A DNA stretch of 26,180 nucleotides. It comes from DASUFP01 sp036274495 (GTDB lineage: Bacteria > Bacteroidota > Bacteroidia > AKYH767-A > OLB10). The notes below the pieces were generated by a model, which was given only the letters and a program-made list of their open reading frames with translations, was not told the origin of the DNA and made no database searches. A program made the translations under genes and the position numbers. This document shows positions 15,857 through 23,938 of this stretch, in pieces (the first letter of the stretch is position 1; every line of letters begins with the position of its first letter). The DNA lies in NCBI GenBank assembly GCA_036274495.1, contig DASUFP010000089.1, positions 1-26,180 on the forward strand. The letters are read 5' to 3'.

Positions 15857-17069
15857 ATATCCCTGCGGCAGCGGAACCTGCAATCCAGCCTGTGGTCCAG
15901 GCTGCCTGAAAATTAAATCCACCGGTCACCCCGTCTATATCAAGTACCTCGCCTGCGAAATAAAGACCTTCGTGCAACTTGCTTTCCATCCGTTTCATGT
16001 TTATTTCCTTCAGGCTCACTCCACCGCATGTAACAAATTCCTCCTTGAATGTTGTCTTTCCTGAAACATTAAAACGACATCGAAGAAGCATATTAATTAA
16101 ATTGCTGATACGTTTTTTGCCGGCATCACTCCACCGCATTGCCGGAGAAATATCTGACAAGAGACATAAACGTTCCCACAACCGTGAGGCAATCGGCTCT
16201 AACGGAGACTTATGAATTGTTTTAGCCGGATTTTTATTGCTTTTCTCATTCAGTAATTCGCGCAGTTCTTCATCTTTAAAATGAGGAAAATAAGATACTA
16301 AAACTGCAAACCGGTAATGCTCTCCGGCCAGCCGGCGGGCAGCCCATGCACTTGTTTTGAGAACTGCAGGGCCGCTCAATCCCCAATGCGTAAACAACAA
16401 TGGCCCCTCAAATTTATAAGCTGTACCCTCTATCAATACACTTGCATTGGGCACCGACAACCCCTGAAGTCCTTCGAAGGGATTATCAGGTATATTGAAA
16501 GTAAACAAGGATGGTACCGGCGGAACTATAGTATGCCCGGTGGATTGCAGCCAGTTGTATCCGCTTAAAACCGGTGAACCTCCGGTAGCAATAATGAAAG
16601 ATTTGGCTGTTAAACATGCACCAACTGTTGTTTCAATATTCCAGATACCATTTATCTTTTTAAATGCGGAAATAGTAGTTCCGGTACGAATGTCAACGTT
16701 ATTCGTTTGCGCATCATTCAAAAAACAATCAATTATTGTTTGAGACGAATCGGTAACGGGGAACATCCTTCCGTCAGCTTCCGTTTTCAAATGTACATTG
16801 CGCTGCTTAAACCAGTTTATGGTTTCAACAGGACCAAAACGGGTTAACGGTCCGAGCAGTTCCTTTGAACCACGCGGATAATATCCTGCCAGAAGCCGTG
16901 GTTCGAAACAGTTGTGGGTAACATTACAGCGACCACCGCCCGAAACACGCACTTTTGCAAGCAGTTTCGCGCTTTTTTCAATTATGGTAACTCTTGCTCC
17001 GGATGAAGCAGCTCTTAAAGCAGCAAAAAAACCTGCAGCACCACCACCGGCAACAATAACATCGTACAT
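15855..17069 (-). CDS. BaiN/HI0933-family NAD(P)/FAD-dependent oxidoreductase
   Basis: A flavoprotein of the HI0933/YhiN/BaiN family (PF03486). The N-terminal Rossmann fold has VAGGGAAGFFAALRAA (residues 6-21) and acidic residue E35 for binding the FAD ribose, followed by the family signature KVRVSGGGRCNVTH. The C-terminal end has YFAGEVLDIDGVTGGFNFQAAWTTG, the second FAD-contact motif typical of the family. Length, 404 residues, is normal. The physiological substrate of most members is unknown; BaiN itself was linked to bile-acid reduction, but that should not be transferred here. The ATG at 17069 is the natural start before the Rossmann strand. It lies 40 bp downstream of the DUF4382 gene on the same strand, with an inverted repeat in between that takes in the last base of the start codon. 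Confidence 0.93.
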   Translation of the reverse strand: MYDVIVAGGGAAGFFAALRAASSGARVTIIEKSAKLLAKVRVSGGGRCNVTHNCFEPRLLAGYYPRGSKELLGPLTRFGPVETINWFKQRNVHLKTEADGRMFPVTDSSQTIIDCFLNDAQTNNVDIRTGTTISAFKKINGIWNIETTVGACLTAKSFIIATGGSPVLSGYNWLQSTGHTIVPPVPSLFTFNIPDNPFEGLQGLSVPNASVLIEGTAYKFEGPLLFTHWGLSGPAVLKTSAWAARRLAGEHYRFAVLVSYFPHFKDEELRELLNEKSNKNPAKTIHKSPLEPIASRLWERLCLLSDISPAMRWSDAGKKRISNLINMLLRCRFNVSGKTTFKEEFVTCGGVSLKEINMKRMESKLHEGLYFAGEVLDIDGVTGGFNFQAAWTTGWIAGSAAAGI

Positions 17070-17100
17070 GCTGTAAAAATGGACAAAATCATTTACAGCA
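17069..17100 (-). promoter_or_regulatory. Inverted repeat over the start of the BaiN-like gene
   Basis: TGCTGTAAA (17069-17077) and TTTACAGCA (17092-17100) form a perfect 9-bp inverted repeat with a 14-nt spacer, filling most of the 40-bp gap between the DUF4382 stop and the flavoprotein ATG. In the minus-strand transcript the 3' arm ends at the A of the AUG. It could be an RNA hairpin limiting translation, a weak terminator (no T run follows), or an operator. The role is not shown. Confidence 0.4.
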
Positions 17101-17109
17101 GAAAATGAT

Positions 17110-17892
17110 TTAGAAAGAAATGGTTCCCATCTCCGTCAGGTTCCCGGTAGTAACAACTACTCCGTTTACTGTTTGATTTGCATACGGGGCAACAGGGAAA
17201 AATGAAACATCGTAAGTACCTGCAGGAACACCGGAAAACAAATATTCACCGGAAACGGTATCGCAACCTGTAGAAAGGGTATCTGAACCCATCACTGCAA
17301 TAACAAGGGGCTGAGCAGCCGGCGGGCTCACAGTGCCATGGATGGAACCTCCGAGTGCCTGTTCTATGACGCGGATTACCGGCTTTAATGAATAACCACC
17401 ATTGCCATTGGTAACAATTGAACGGGCTACATCAAAATCGAGAAGCAGCATGTAGGCCACCCCCGGTTCAAGATCGGCATGCAGATTTAATTTAAGCCCC
17501 GATTCCTGTGCACTTGGTGTCCCTAACGGATAAGCGATTCCGCCCACAACTACTGTATTTCCGGGTCCCAGAATCAGTCGTACCTGACTCACCTTACCCG
17601 AAGGAATGCCTGCCTGGGCAATAAGTGTATCAACCCCGTTTACAAAGTCAAGCAAATTGTAAATACCGCTGTTGATGTTAAGCAGGAAGGTACCTGAATT
17701 TGATTTTACTTCAACTCCTTGTATATCGATGTTAACTGCATCATAAGGACCGGGAGCATCGGTTAAACGAACCGAAAACTGTGAGTCACCTGCATTTGAG
17801 TTATCGTCTTTGCTGCAGCCGGTAGTAAATAGTATAGCCGCCATTAAAGCAAGCAGCATGACATCCAATAAGTAATTTGAGTTCTTTTTCAT
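17110..17892 (-). CDS. DUF4382 lipoprotein, probably surface-exposed
   Basis: A 260-residue lipoprotein. A signal peptide ends in lipobox LFTTGC with Cys26 as the lipidation site, directly followed by SKDDNSN. A lysine plus two acidic residues just after the Cys matches the lipoprotein export signal described in Bacteroidota, which sends lipoproteins to the cell surface. Residues about 37-175 form a DUF4382 domain (FSVRLTDAPGPYDAVNIDIQ), and about 183-258 a carboxypeptidase-regulatory-like beta domain (GSIHGTVSPPAAQPLVIAV ... GEYLFSGVPAGTYDVSF). DUF4382 has no established function. The neighbours do not reveal a role. The ATG at 17892 fits the signal peptide. Confidence 0.9.
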   Translation of the reverse strand: MKKNSNYLLDVMLLALMAAILFTTGCSKDDNSNAGDSQFSVRLTDAPGPYDAVNIDIQGVEVKSNSGTFLLNINSGIYNLLDFVNGVDTLIAQAGIPSGKVSQVRLILGPGNTVVVGGIAYPLGTPSAQESGLKLNLHADLEPGVAYMLLLDFDVARSIVTNGNGGYSLKPVIRVIEQALGGSIHGTVSPPAAQPLVIAVMGSDTLSTGCDTVSGEYLFSGVPAGTYDVSFFPVAPYANQTVNGVVVTTGNLTEMGTISF

Positions 17893-17973
17893 AGCGATAT
17901 AATATAATTCAACATGCCTGTGATGTCAATTGTTTTCAAAATTGTATTGTGTAAGATTATGGTTGAAAACGGA

Positions 17974-18474
17974 TCATTTTGTGCGTGTATAGTTGGAAAT
18001 AATCGATTCGAGGTGAGGATACATTTTAATCAATTCTTCTCTTTCAGCCAATTCAAAATCCCTGAAATCAAAGCCGGGAGCCACCGTACAGCCGGTTAGT
18101 GTGTAATGTCCCCCTTCGACCACATCAGCGGCAAACCAGTGACCTGCTTTAACAGTATACTGAAACACATCACCTTTATCGATGTAAGGACCCAGGATTG
18201 TTTCAACCCGTTTTCCGTCACCGGTAATTTCAATTATCATTACCGGATCGCCGGTATAATAGTGCCACATCTCATCGGATTGGATCCGGTGAAAGGCGGA
18301 AAACCTTCCCTTTAATAACAAAAAGTAAATTGCCGTAGCATAATTTCTTCCGGCAGGAAACTGCTCACCGACACCGTCGAATGCGGCGGACGAACGATAG
18401 GTTTCGCAATAATACCCACCCTCGGGGTGAGGTACTAAATTCAGTTGCCGAATGAGTTGTTCCGCTTTTAACAT
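17974..18474 (-). CDS. Cupin-fold protein of the DUF985 (cupin_5) family
   Basis: A 166-residue single-domain protein matching DUF985, a cupin family with crystal structures (such as yeast YML079w) but no firmly assigned reaction. It opens with the family signature LVPHPEGGYYCETYRS, then FLLLKGRFSAFHRIQSDEMWHYYTGD (first cupin strand set), VKAGHWFAADV and YTLTGCTVAPGFDFRDFEL. The histidines near HRIQSDEMWH are in the place where cupins bind metal, but not all members bind one. It starts 13 bp after the xerD stop, so the two are probably co-transcribed; I know of no functional link. Confidence 0.92.
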   Translation of the reverse strand: MLKAEQLIRQLNLVPHPEGGYYCETYRSSAAFDGVGEQFPAGRNYATAIYFLLLKGRFSAFHRIQSDEMWHYYTGDPVMIIEITGDGKRVETILGPYIDKGDVFQYTVKAGHWFAADVVEGGHYTLTGCTVAPGFDFRDFELAEREELIKMYPHLESIISNYTRTK

Positions 18475-18487
18475 GAGTACTTAAAAT

Positions 18488-19387
18488 TCAGGCACGTGGA
18501 TGAAACTGTAATATTGCGGAACGCAGATAGTCCCTGTCGAGATGGGTATAAATTTCGGTCGTAGTTATGCTTTCATGACCCAGCATCTCCTGTACCGCCC
18601 TCAAATCGGCTCCGCCTTCAATCAAATGGGTAGCAAATGAATGTCTGAACGTGTGAGGGCTTACCGATTTGCGGATACCCGCTACTTTCACCAGTTCTTT
18701 TATTATTGTAAACACCATTACTCTCGATAATTTAGCACCGCGCCGGTTCAGAAACAGAAAGTCCTCATTTCCGGGCTTAATGGTGATGTGATTACGGTAT
18801 GCATCCTCATACACTTTTATCTGTTTAAGTGCTACTCCGCCAATAGGCACCAGCCGCTCCTTATTACCTTTCCCGGTTACCCGCAACAACCCGACTTCGT
18901 GATAGAGATTTGATTTTTTAAGGCCCACCAACTCTGACACGCGAAGTCCGCTACTATACAACGTCTCCATCATTGCTTTATTTCGTTCGCCTTCGGGCTT
19001 ACTCAAATCTATCGCCGCAATAATAGAGTTGATTTCTTCGATGCTGAGAAAATCGGGGAGTTTTCTTCCCAAACGGGGACCCTCCAGCAAGGTTGTCGGA
19101 TCGTCCTTTACCACATTTTCAAGCAGCAGGTATTTGTAAAATGATTTTATTCCCGACAACACTCTGGCCTGTGAACGTGCACTCATCCCCAGTTCATTTA
19201 CCCATTTAATAAACTGTCGAAGATCATCATAGGTAAGCTTATCCGGTCCTTTAACGATACCATTGGCGTCAAGAAACTGGCTCAGCTTCTCAACATCGTG
19301 CTCATATGCTTCTACTGAATTACCCGACAGCGAGCGTTCGAGCTGAAGATACGAGCGAAATCCTTTTATGTATGCGTTCCACGACAT
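18488..19387 (-). CDS. xerD: Tyrosine recombinase XerD
   Basis: A site-specific tyrosine recombinase that, with XerC or alone, resolves chromosome dimers at dif near the replication terminus, with FtsK. The 299-residue protein has the SAM-like core-binding N-terminal domain (about 1-95) and the catalytic domain with all active residues: R149 (SSGLRVSEL), K173 (TGKGNKERL), H245 and R248 (HTFRHSF), H271 (LGHESITTT) and Y280 (EIYTH). These positions are each one greater than those of E. coli XerD. The housekeeping neighbours (aroQ, dnaN) and the canonical length argue against a mobile-element integrase. A perfect -7 box lies about 30 bp upstream. The XerC/XerD distinction rests on similarity only. 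Confidence 0.94.
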   Translation of the reverse strand: MSWNAYIKGFRSYLQLERSLSGNSVEAYEHDVEKLSQFLDANGIVKGPDKLTYDDLRQFIKWVNELGMSARSQARVLSGIKSFYKYLLLENVVKDDPTTLLEGPRLGRKLPDFLSIEEINSIIAAIDLSKPEGERNKAMMETLYSSGLRVSELVGLKKSNLYHEVGLLRVTGKGNKERLVPIGGVALKQIKVYEDAYRNHITIKPGNEDFLFLNRRGAKLSRVMVFTIIKELVKVAGIRKSVSPHTFRHSFATHLIEGGADLRAVQEMLGHESITTTEIYTHLDRDYLRSAILQFHPRA

Positions 19388-19416
19388 GGTATTTCAACAA
19401 GATAGTAAATTCCGGG

Positions 19417-19424
19417 CAAAGGTA
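19417..19424 (-). promoter_or_regulatory. Promoter -7 box (TACCTTTG) for xerD
   Basis: A perfect TAnnTTTG match on the minus strand in the 107-bp divergent xerD/aroQ gap, about 30 nt upstream of the xerD ATG. No -33 TTG at the usual distance. Confidence 0.5.
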
Positions 19425-19466
19425 TTAATCGGCCCGTTTGGATGGGTTTAAAGAGTATTTCCTAAA

Positions 19467-19489
19467 TTGATTGTGGTAAACTACCTTTA
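19467..19489 (+). promoter_or_regulatory. Possible promoter (TTG-12 nt-TACCTTTA) for aroQ
   Basis: TACCTTTA at 19482-19489 differs by one base from TAnnTTTG, and a TTG lies 12 nt upstream (19467-19469). It ends only 5 nt before the aroQ ATG, so the transcript would be nearly leaderless; a weaker call than the other boxes. Confidence 0.3.
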
Positions 19490-19494
19490 CACAC

Positions 19495-19929
19495 ATGAAA
19501 GTGATGATTATCAATGGCGCAAACCTTAATCTACTTGGGACCAGGGAGACATCCATATATGGAAACGAACGTTTTGAAACGTATCTGTCGAGACTCAAGG
19601 CCGGCTATCCCGATGTAACAATTGGCTATTTTCAAAGCAATATTGAAGGTGAATTGGTTGACAGTATTCAGCAAAACGGATTTAACTGCGACGGACTCAT
19701 TATAAATGCCGGCGGATATACGCATACCTCCGTTGCAATTGCAGATGCAGTAGCCGCTGTTTCCGCACCTGTAATTGAAGTACACATTTCCAATATTTTT
19801 GCGAGGGAATCTTTTCGGAAAGAATCGTTTTTATCTTCCAAATCAAAAGGCATCATTTCTGGATTGGGCCTGGATGTATACGAGCTCGCGCTGCTGCATC
19901 TTTGCAAGCTGCTGAAAGCAGGCTCCTGA
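19495..19929 (+). CDS. aroQ: 3-dehydroquinate dehydratase, type II
   Basis: Type II dehydroquinase converts 3-dehydroquinate to 3-dehydroshikimate in the shikimate pathway for aromatic amino acids; it forms a dodecamer in the cytoplasm. The 144-residue length fits. Motifs present: INGANLNLLGTRE (6-18), the catalytic Tyr22 in SIYG, QSNIEGELVD (47-56), the substrate-binding NAGGYTHTS (71-79), and the catalytic His97 and Arg104 in VHISNIFARESFR. The lid and active-site residues all appear intact. It is divergent from xerD, an arrangement I recall from other Bacteroidota, and convergent with dnaN across a terminator. Confidence 0.97.
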   Translation: MKVMIINGANLNLLGTRETSIYGNERFETYLSRLKAGYPDVTIGYFQSNIEGELVDSIQQNGFNCDGLIINAGGYTHTSVAIADAVAAVSAPVIEVHISNIFARESFRKESFLSSKSKGIISGLGLDVYELALLHLCKLLKAGS

Positions 19930-19937
19930 TCTGAAAT

Positions 19938-19961
19938 AAAAAAAGCGGCTGATGCCGCTTT
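19938..19961. terminator. Terminator between aroQ and dnaN
   Basis: AAAGCGGC (19942-19949) and GCCGCTTT (19954-19961) form a perfect 8-bp stem with a TGAT loop. On the minus strand it runs into seven T residues (19944-19938), a good terminator for dnaN. On the plus strand the tail is the mixed TTTATATT, weaker for aroQ. Confidence 0.85.
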
Positions 19962-19982
19962 ATATTCACAAATCCTTTTCCG

Positions 19983-21101
19983 TTAATTGATCATTACAGG
20001 CATCACCAGCATCAGAATATCCTCACCATTTTCATCATTTCCGGTAGGACGAATAATCCCAGCCCTGTTTGGCAGTGATAATTCAAGTGTAACATTTTCC
20101 GTCTCCAGGTTGCTCAGCATATCAGAAAGGAAACGCGCGTTGAAGGCAATTTCCATGTCCTGACCATTATAGTCGCACGAAAGCCGTTCATTTGCTTCGT
20201 TGCTGAAATCGATATCCTCGGCAGATATTGCCAGCTCCGATCCGGCTATTTTTAACTTAACCTGATGGGTTGTTTTATTGGAGAAAATGGACACACGACG
20301 AATGGCATTTAAAAACGAATCGCGTGAAACAACCATCCGGTTCGGATTGTCAAGCGGAATTACTGCCTCGTAATTCGGGTACTTGCCGTCAATTAATCTG
20401 CAAATTAAGTTGAAGTGATCGAACGAGAAAAATGCATTTGCATCGTTGTATTCAATTTTCACTTTCGATTCGAGTCCCATGAGCGCACTTTTTAAAAGGG
20501 TGAGCGGTTTGCGGGGAACAATGAAAGAAGTGGATTTGGATGAACGGATATCGTTTCTTCTGTAACGTACCAAACGGTGTGCATCAGTTGCAACAAATGT
20601 GGTGTTGTCTTTGTTAAGTTGAAAAAAGACTCCTGACATTACCGGACGAAGTTCATCCGTGCCCGTAGCGAAAATTGTTTTGTTTACAGCTTCAAGTAAA
20701 ACTTCAGCCGAAATTTCAATCGAATTGGCTTGTTCTACAACCGGAATTTTCGGAAACTCAACTCCGTCGTGACCTGCCAGCTTAAACTTTCCGTTCTCAG
20801 ACGAAATCTCAATCTGGAAGTTTTTGTCATTAATAGTAAACGTGAGCGGCTGCTCAGCAAATGTTTTAAGGGTATCGAGTAAAATACGGGCCGGTACTGA
20901 AACCATTCCCTGCTCCTTGGAGGTAACTTCCATCGAAGTGGTCATGGTTGTCTCCAGATCAGAGGCCGAAATTTTAAGATTGCCTTTTGCCACCTCAAAC
21001 AGAAAGTTTTCCAGAATGGGCAACGGACTGTTATTATTAAGCGCACCACTAACGGACTGAAGGTGCCTGAGTAAAAGTGTGCTGGAAACAATAAACTTCA
21101 T
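19983..21101 (-). CDS. dnaN: DNA polymerase III beta subunit (sliding clamp)
   Basis: DnaN forms the ring-shaped homodimer that tethers DNA polymerase III and repair proteins to DNA. The 372-residue protein has the three-domain clamp layout with the typical start MKFIVSSTLLLRHLQSVSGAL, SPLPILENFLFE, and GTDELRPVMSGVFF in domain 2 followed by ATDAHRLVRYR. Domain 3 ends LMLVMPVMIN, in place of the usual PMRL-type C-terminus. Length is normal (E. coli 366). It is not beside dnaA, which is common outside Proteobacteria. It has its own -7 box, but no terminator separates it from the DUF4340 gene upstream, so read-through from the gld group is possible. Confidence 0.97.
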   Translation of the reverse strand: MKFIVSSTLLLRHLQSVSGALNNNSPLPILENFLFEVAKGNLKISASDLETTMTTSMEVTSKEQGMVSVPARILLDTLKTFAEQPLTFTINDKNFQIEISSENGKFKLAGHDGVEFPKIPVVEQANSIEISAEVLLEAVNKTIFATGTDELRPVMSGVFFQLNKDNTTFVATDAHRLVRYRRNDIRSSKSTSFIVPRKPLTLLKSALMGLESKVKIEYNDANAFFSFDHFNLICRLIDGKYPNYEAVIPLDNPNRMVVSRDSFLNAIRRVSIFSNKTTHQVKLKIAGSELAISAEDIDFSNEANERLSCDYNGQDMEIAFNARFLSDMLSNLETENVTLELSLPNRAGIIRPTGNDENGEDILMLVMPVMIN

Positions 21102-21152
21102 AACTTGCTGATTATTAACGCTTTAATATTAAAATTCGGTTGTTAAGGAAGA

Positions 21153-21176
21153 CAAATATACTCTTATTCGATCAAA
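21153..21176 (-). promoter_or_regulatory. Promoter (TTTG-12 nt-TATATTTG) for dnaN
   Basis: On the minus strand TATATTTG (21160-21153) is a perfect TAnnTTTG box, with TTTG (21176-21173) exactly 12 nt upstream. The expected leader of about 45 nt contains a 12-bp perfect AT palindrome, TTTAATATTAAA (21122-21133). Confidence 0.55.
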
Positions 21177-21193
21177 TTGCCGGAATAGCACTA

Positions 21194-22210
21194 TCACCTT
21201 GCAACAACAAAATCGGCAGGTTTCCTGAATAGCTTATCGAAGACAAAAAACTGGACCACAACGAGCGCTGTATCGTTATTGAATCTGGCAGTCATACGGT
21301 CAATATCGTAAGCAAACGGATCGCCGGAAGCATTGGTTTTATGGGTGGTGGTAGGTGTGATGGGACGTTTCCACAATTCAATGCGCTTATTTTTCCCGTC
21401 TTTCCCTGTAATTGAAATTTCTCTGTAGGGAACAGTTTTCAAAAGAGAATCACGCTGTTCGGGTGAGATGGAGGTCTCCTCCATTTCGTAATTTATATTT
21501 TCATAAAATTGCAGGTAGCTGGTTATCTTATCCTGACTAACAGGTTCTATTTTTTTCCCATTGCTGTCATACAAATCATAATCGCCTTTGCCATCCGCTT
21601 CCAGCTTTATAAACTGGCCTTTCACCTCTTTGTCTACAGCAGCCAGCATTTGTATTTCGCCGGAGGCATATCTGAATAACCTGTGGGTTTTCCAGTCGCT
21701 GGCATTGGTAATAAATCTGGGTGTAAGATACCCGTTAAAGCCCGGTATCTGAGTTACAAATGGAACAGAGGAACCATCGAGATACATAAAGGTTCCCATC
21801 TGATCCTGCGTGGGTCCTCCCACATAATAGGTCTTTACTTTTTCATTACCCTTATAAATTTCGATTTTGATACCTTTTGTAGCGATTGCTTTAACCACAT
21901 TATTATAAGCGGCCTTAGCTACAGGGCTTCTGATACCTATATTGCGGATGACGTCAAGCAACGCGTTTATTGCATCATTCCTGGCTTCAGAACCATCATC
22001 AAGCACCCAGTTGCCGGGACCTTTGCGGTTAACGGCCACTTGTTTTCCGGTCCTGTCGGCCAGAAAAATCCGGGTAACCGAACCCGTATCACGATAGGCA
22101 AAATCGCTGAGTTCTCTTTCAAGTGTTCCCGATTTTTTTTGGGTCACAAAATAGGCTGTTACCGCTATCAGAACCAAAAGCACAATTAAAATATTTCTGT
22201 TTTTTTTCAT
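21194..22210 (-). CDS. DUF4340 membrane-anchored protein next to gldG
   Basis: A 338-residue protein with one N-terminal transmembrane segment (about residues 7-23, ILIVLLVLIAVTAYFVT) and a periplasmic DUF4340 region. Visible family-like stretches are ADRTGKQVAVNRKGPGNWVLDDG, YYVGGPTQDQMGTFMYLDG and GYLTPRFITNASDWKTHRLF. DUF4340 proteins are typically encoded beside GldG-type ABC-transporter auxiliary proteins; their biochemical role is unknown. Here it starts 6 bp after the gldG stop, so it belongs to the same transcript and probably the same complex (inference). No catalytic motif is seen. Confidence 0.88.
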   Translation of the reverse strand: MKKNRNILIVLLVLIAVTAYFVTQKKSGTLERELSDFAYRDTGSVTRIFLADRTGKQVAVNRKGPGNWVLDDGSEARNDAINALLDVIRNIGIRSPVAKAAYNNVVKAIATKGIKIEIYKGNEKVKTYYVGGPTQDQMGTFMYLDGSSVPFVTQIPGFNGYLTPRFITNASDWKTHRLFRYASGEIQMLAAVDKEVKGQFIKLEADGKGDYDLYDSNGKKIEPVSQDKITSYLQFYENINYEMEETSISPEQRDSLLKTVPYREISITGKDGKNKRIELWKRPITPTTTHKTNASGDPFAYDIDRMTARFNNDTALVVVQFFVFDKLFRKPADFVVAR

Positions 22211-22216
22211 GTTCAG

Positions 22217-23938
22217 TTAAATAGCATACTTCCTTTTCCGCATGATAAATTTGATAACCGCAAAAATCAGCACAAGAAGTACCGGAACAATTGTATTAAT
22301 GAGTTGCCATTTCAACAACTCGGTATCAAGGCGTGTTTTATCAAGCAAAAGCAATTTAAATTCCTTTGCACGAACATTCATAAGACCTGAGTCATCAAAT
22401 AAATAATCCACACAATTCATGATGAGTGCCTTATTCCCATACACGGTTCCGGTATACCTGTCAAGTCCCAGGGGTGCAATTGCACCATCGGATTTGCGGA
22501 CATTATTCCGGATAACGTCAGCGTCCCCGATCACAATCATCCGGGTAGTATCACCCTGAGAACGGAAACCAATGGCTGAATCCTGAGAAATTAAAGGCGA
22601 CACCCTGTTCCGATAATTCGATACAAAAGCGCCTTCGAGCAAGACAGCAACAGGAAGTTCTGACTTATTAAAGTCGTTTACATCAGGTTCCCTCCGCATA
22701 ATATCCAGGTCGACCCGAACAGGCGCGTTCATTTCTCTTGAATATTTGGATGTGGAAAGCAACACCGTTTTTTTAATGCCGGCATTTCCTACGGTATCAA
22801 GCGAGCTCACAAATTCAAACTTTAACGCGTTCAGGTTTTTTACCAGCGGATGGGTACTCGAGGGAACAATAACCGGAAAATAATACCAGGGCAGCAGCGA
22901 CTGCTGGGGCCTGTTTCCGACAACTCCGGTCACAACCGGTATCGGTGCCGATTGCAAATCCATGAGTAAATTATAATTAACGCGGACACCATACCTGAAG
23001 AGCATGTCTTCGAGATTGACATCGTTTGCAAGTGCGATGGTCTCAGGTGCATATTGCAAACTATCCATGGTGGCGGTAGTTCCGTCAAGCAGCCAGAGCA
23101 CCTTGCCGCCATTCATGATATACTGATCCAGGATAAACTTATCTTTTTCGCTCCACAAACTATCAGAGCCGGCAATAATTACCGCATGAATGCCTTTTAA
23201 AGCGCCCAGCTTTTCATCTATTTTAACCCGCTCAACCAGGTAAGATGTTTTGAGTTCACGTGTAATATCGGCAACCTGATTTTCTTCCCATTCACCATGT
23301 CCTTCAATAAACGCCACCCGTTGCGGAAGCAAATTGGTTACTTTACGGATCGCATTCATAATGTTGTACTCCATCGATTGTATAGAGTTATTCAACATCT
23401 GTTCTGTTCCCACTCCCGATTGGTCCTGCAGCAGCATAACGGGCATCTCCTGACTGAGATAGGTTATCATGGCACCCGGAAACACCACCTGTTCGGAAGT
23501 TCCCTCTTTATTGCGTGCGGTAAGATTTGTCGGCTGTATGCCCTGAGCCGCAAGTTGCTGGTATATCTTTTTTCGCTCGGCGTCGTCCGGGTTGGCGGAG
23601 GGGTTTATAAATTCATACTCCAGGTTACCGTTTGAATAGGCTCTTAACTCATCCAGCATTTCTCTGGTAGCATTTTGCAATCTCTTGAACGCGGGAGGAA
23701 AATCACCTTCCAGGTATACTCTCACATATACAACATCTTTAAGTGAACTTACCACTTTGATGGTTGAGGGATCAAGTGTAAATCGCTTGTCGGAAGTAAG
23801 ATCAAAGCGTGTAAAAACAAAACCGGAAAGGATATTTACTGAGACAAGAATACTGATCAACAATACCAGTTTGGTCAGGTTTTGTTGTTTCCTTGATCCG
23901 GGAGGCCTCCCCTCCTTGTGTGTTTCCGCTTTCACCAT
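22217..23938 (-). CDS. gldG: Gliding-motility-associated ABC transporter auxiliary protein GldG
   Basis: GldG works with the permease GldF and the ATPase GldA; in Flavobacterium johnsoniae these were linked to gliding, though many non-gliding Bacteroidota also have gldFG. The 573-residue protein has a positively charged cytoplasmic N-terminus, a first transmembrane segment (about 24-44), a large periplasmic ABC_transp_aux-type domain (VVYVRVYLEGDFPPAFKRLQ, VAFIEGHGEWEENQVADITR, GGKVLWLLDGTTATMDSL, MIVIGDADVIRN) and a C-terminal transmembrane segment (about 545-564) ending RKRKYAI. It overlaps gldF by 7 bp, indicating coupled translation. gldA is not in the window. Confidence 0.93.
   Translation of the reverse strand: MVKAETHKEGRPPGSRKQQNLTKLVLLISILVSVNILSGFVFTRFDLTSDKRFTLDPSTIKVVSSLKDVVYVRVYLEGDFPPAFKRLQNATREMLDELRAYSNGNLEYEFINPSANPDDAERKKIYQQLAAQGIQPTNLTARNKEGTSEQVVFPGAMITYLSQEMPVMLLQDQSGVGTEQMLNNSIQSMEYNIMNAIRKVTNLLPQRVAFIEGHGEWEENQVADITRELKTSYLVERVKIDEKLGALKGIHAVIIAGSDSLWSEKDKFILDQYIMNGGKVLWLLDGTTATMDSLQYAPETIALANDVNLEDMLFRYGVRVNYNLLMDLQSAPIPVVTGVVGNRPQQSLLPWYYFPVIVPSSTHPLVKNLNALKFEFVSSLDTVGNAGIKKTVLLSTSKYSREMNAPVRVDLDIMRREPDVNDFNKSELPVAVLLEGAFVSNYRNRVSPLISQDSAIGFRSQGDTTRMIVIGDADVIRNNVRKSDGAIAPLGLDRYTGTVYGNKALIMNCVDYLFDDSGLMNVRAKEFKLLLLDKTRLDTELLKWQLINTIVPVLLVLIFAVIKFIMRKRKYAI

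Noticed and set aside
17932..17970. GTTTTCAA / TTGAAAAC inverted repeat between the DUF985 and DUF4382 genes
   Set aside because: 8-bp AT-rich arms with a 23-nt spacer and no T run; too weak to call a terminator or operator.
18488..19387. Tyrosine recombinase as the mark of an integrated mobile element
   Set aside because: Canonical XerD length and residues, housekeeping neighbours, and no attachment-site repeats, tRNA or phage genes nearby.
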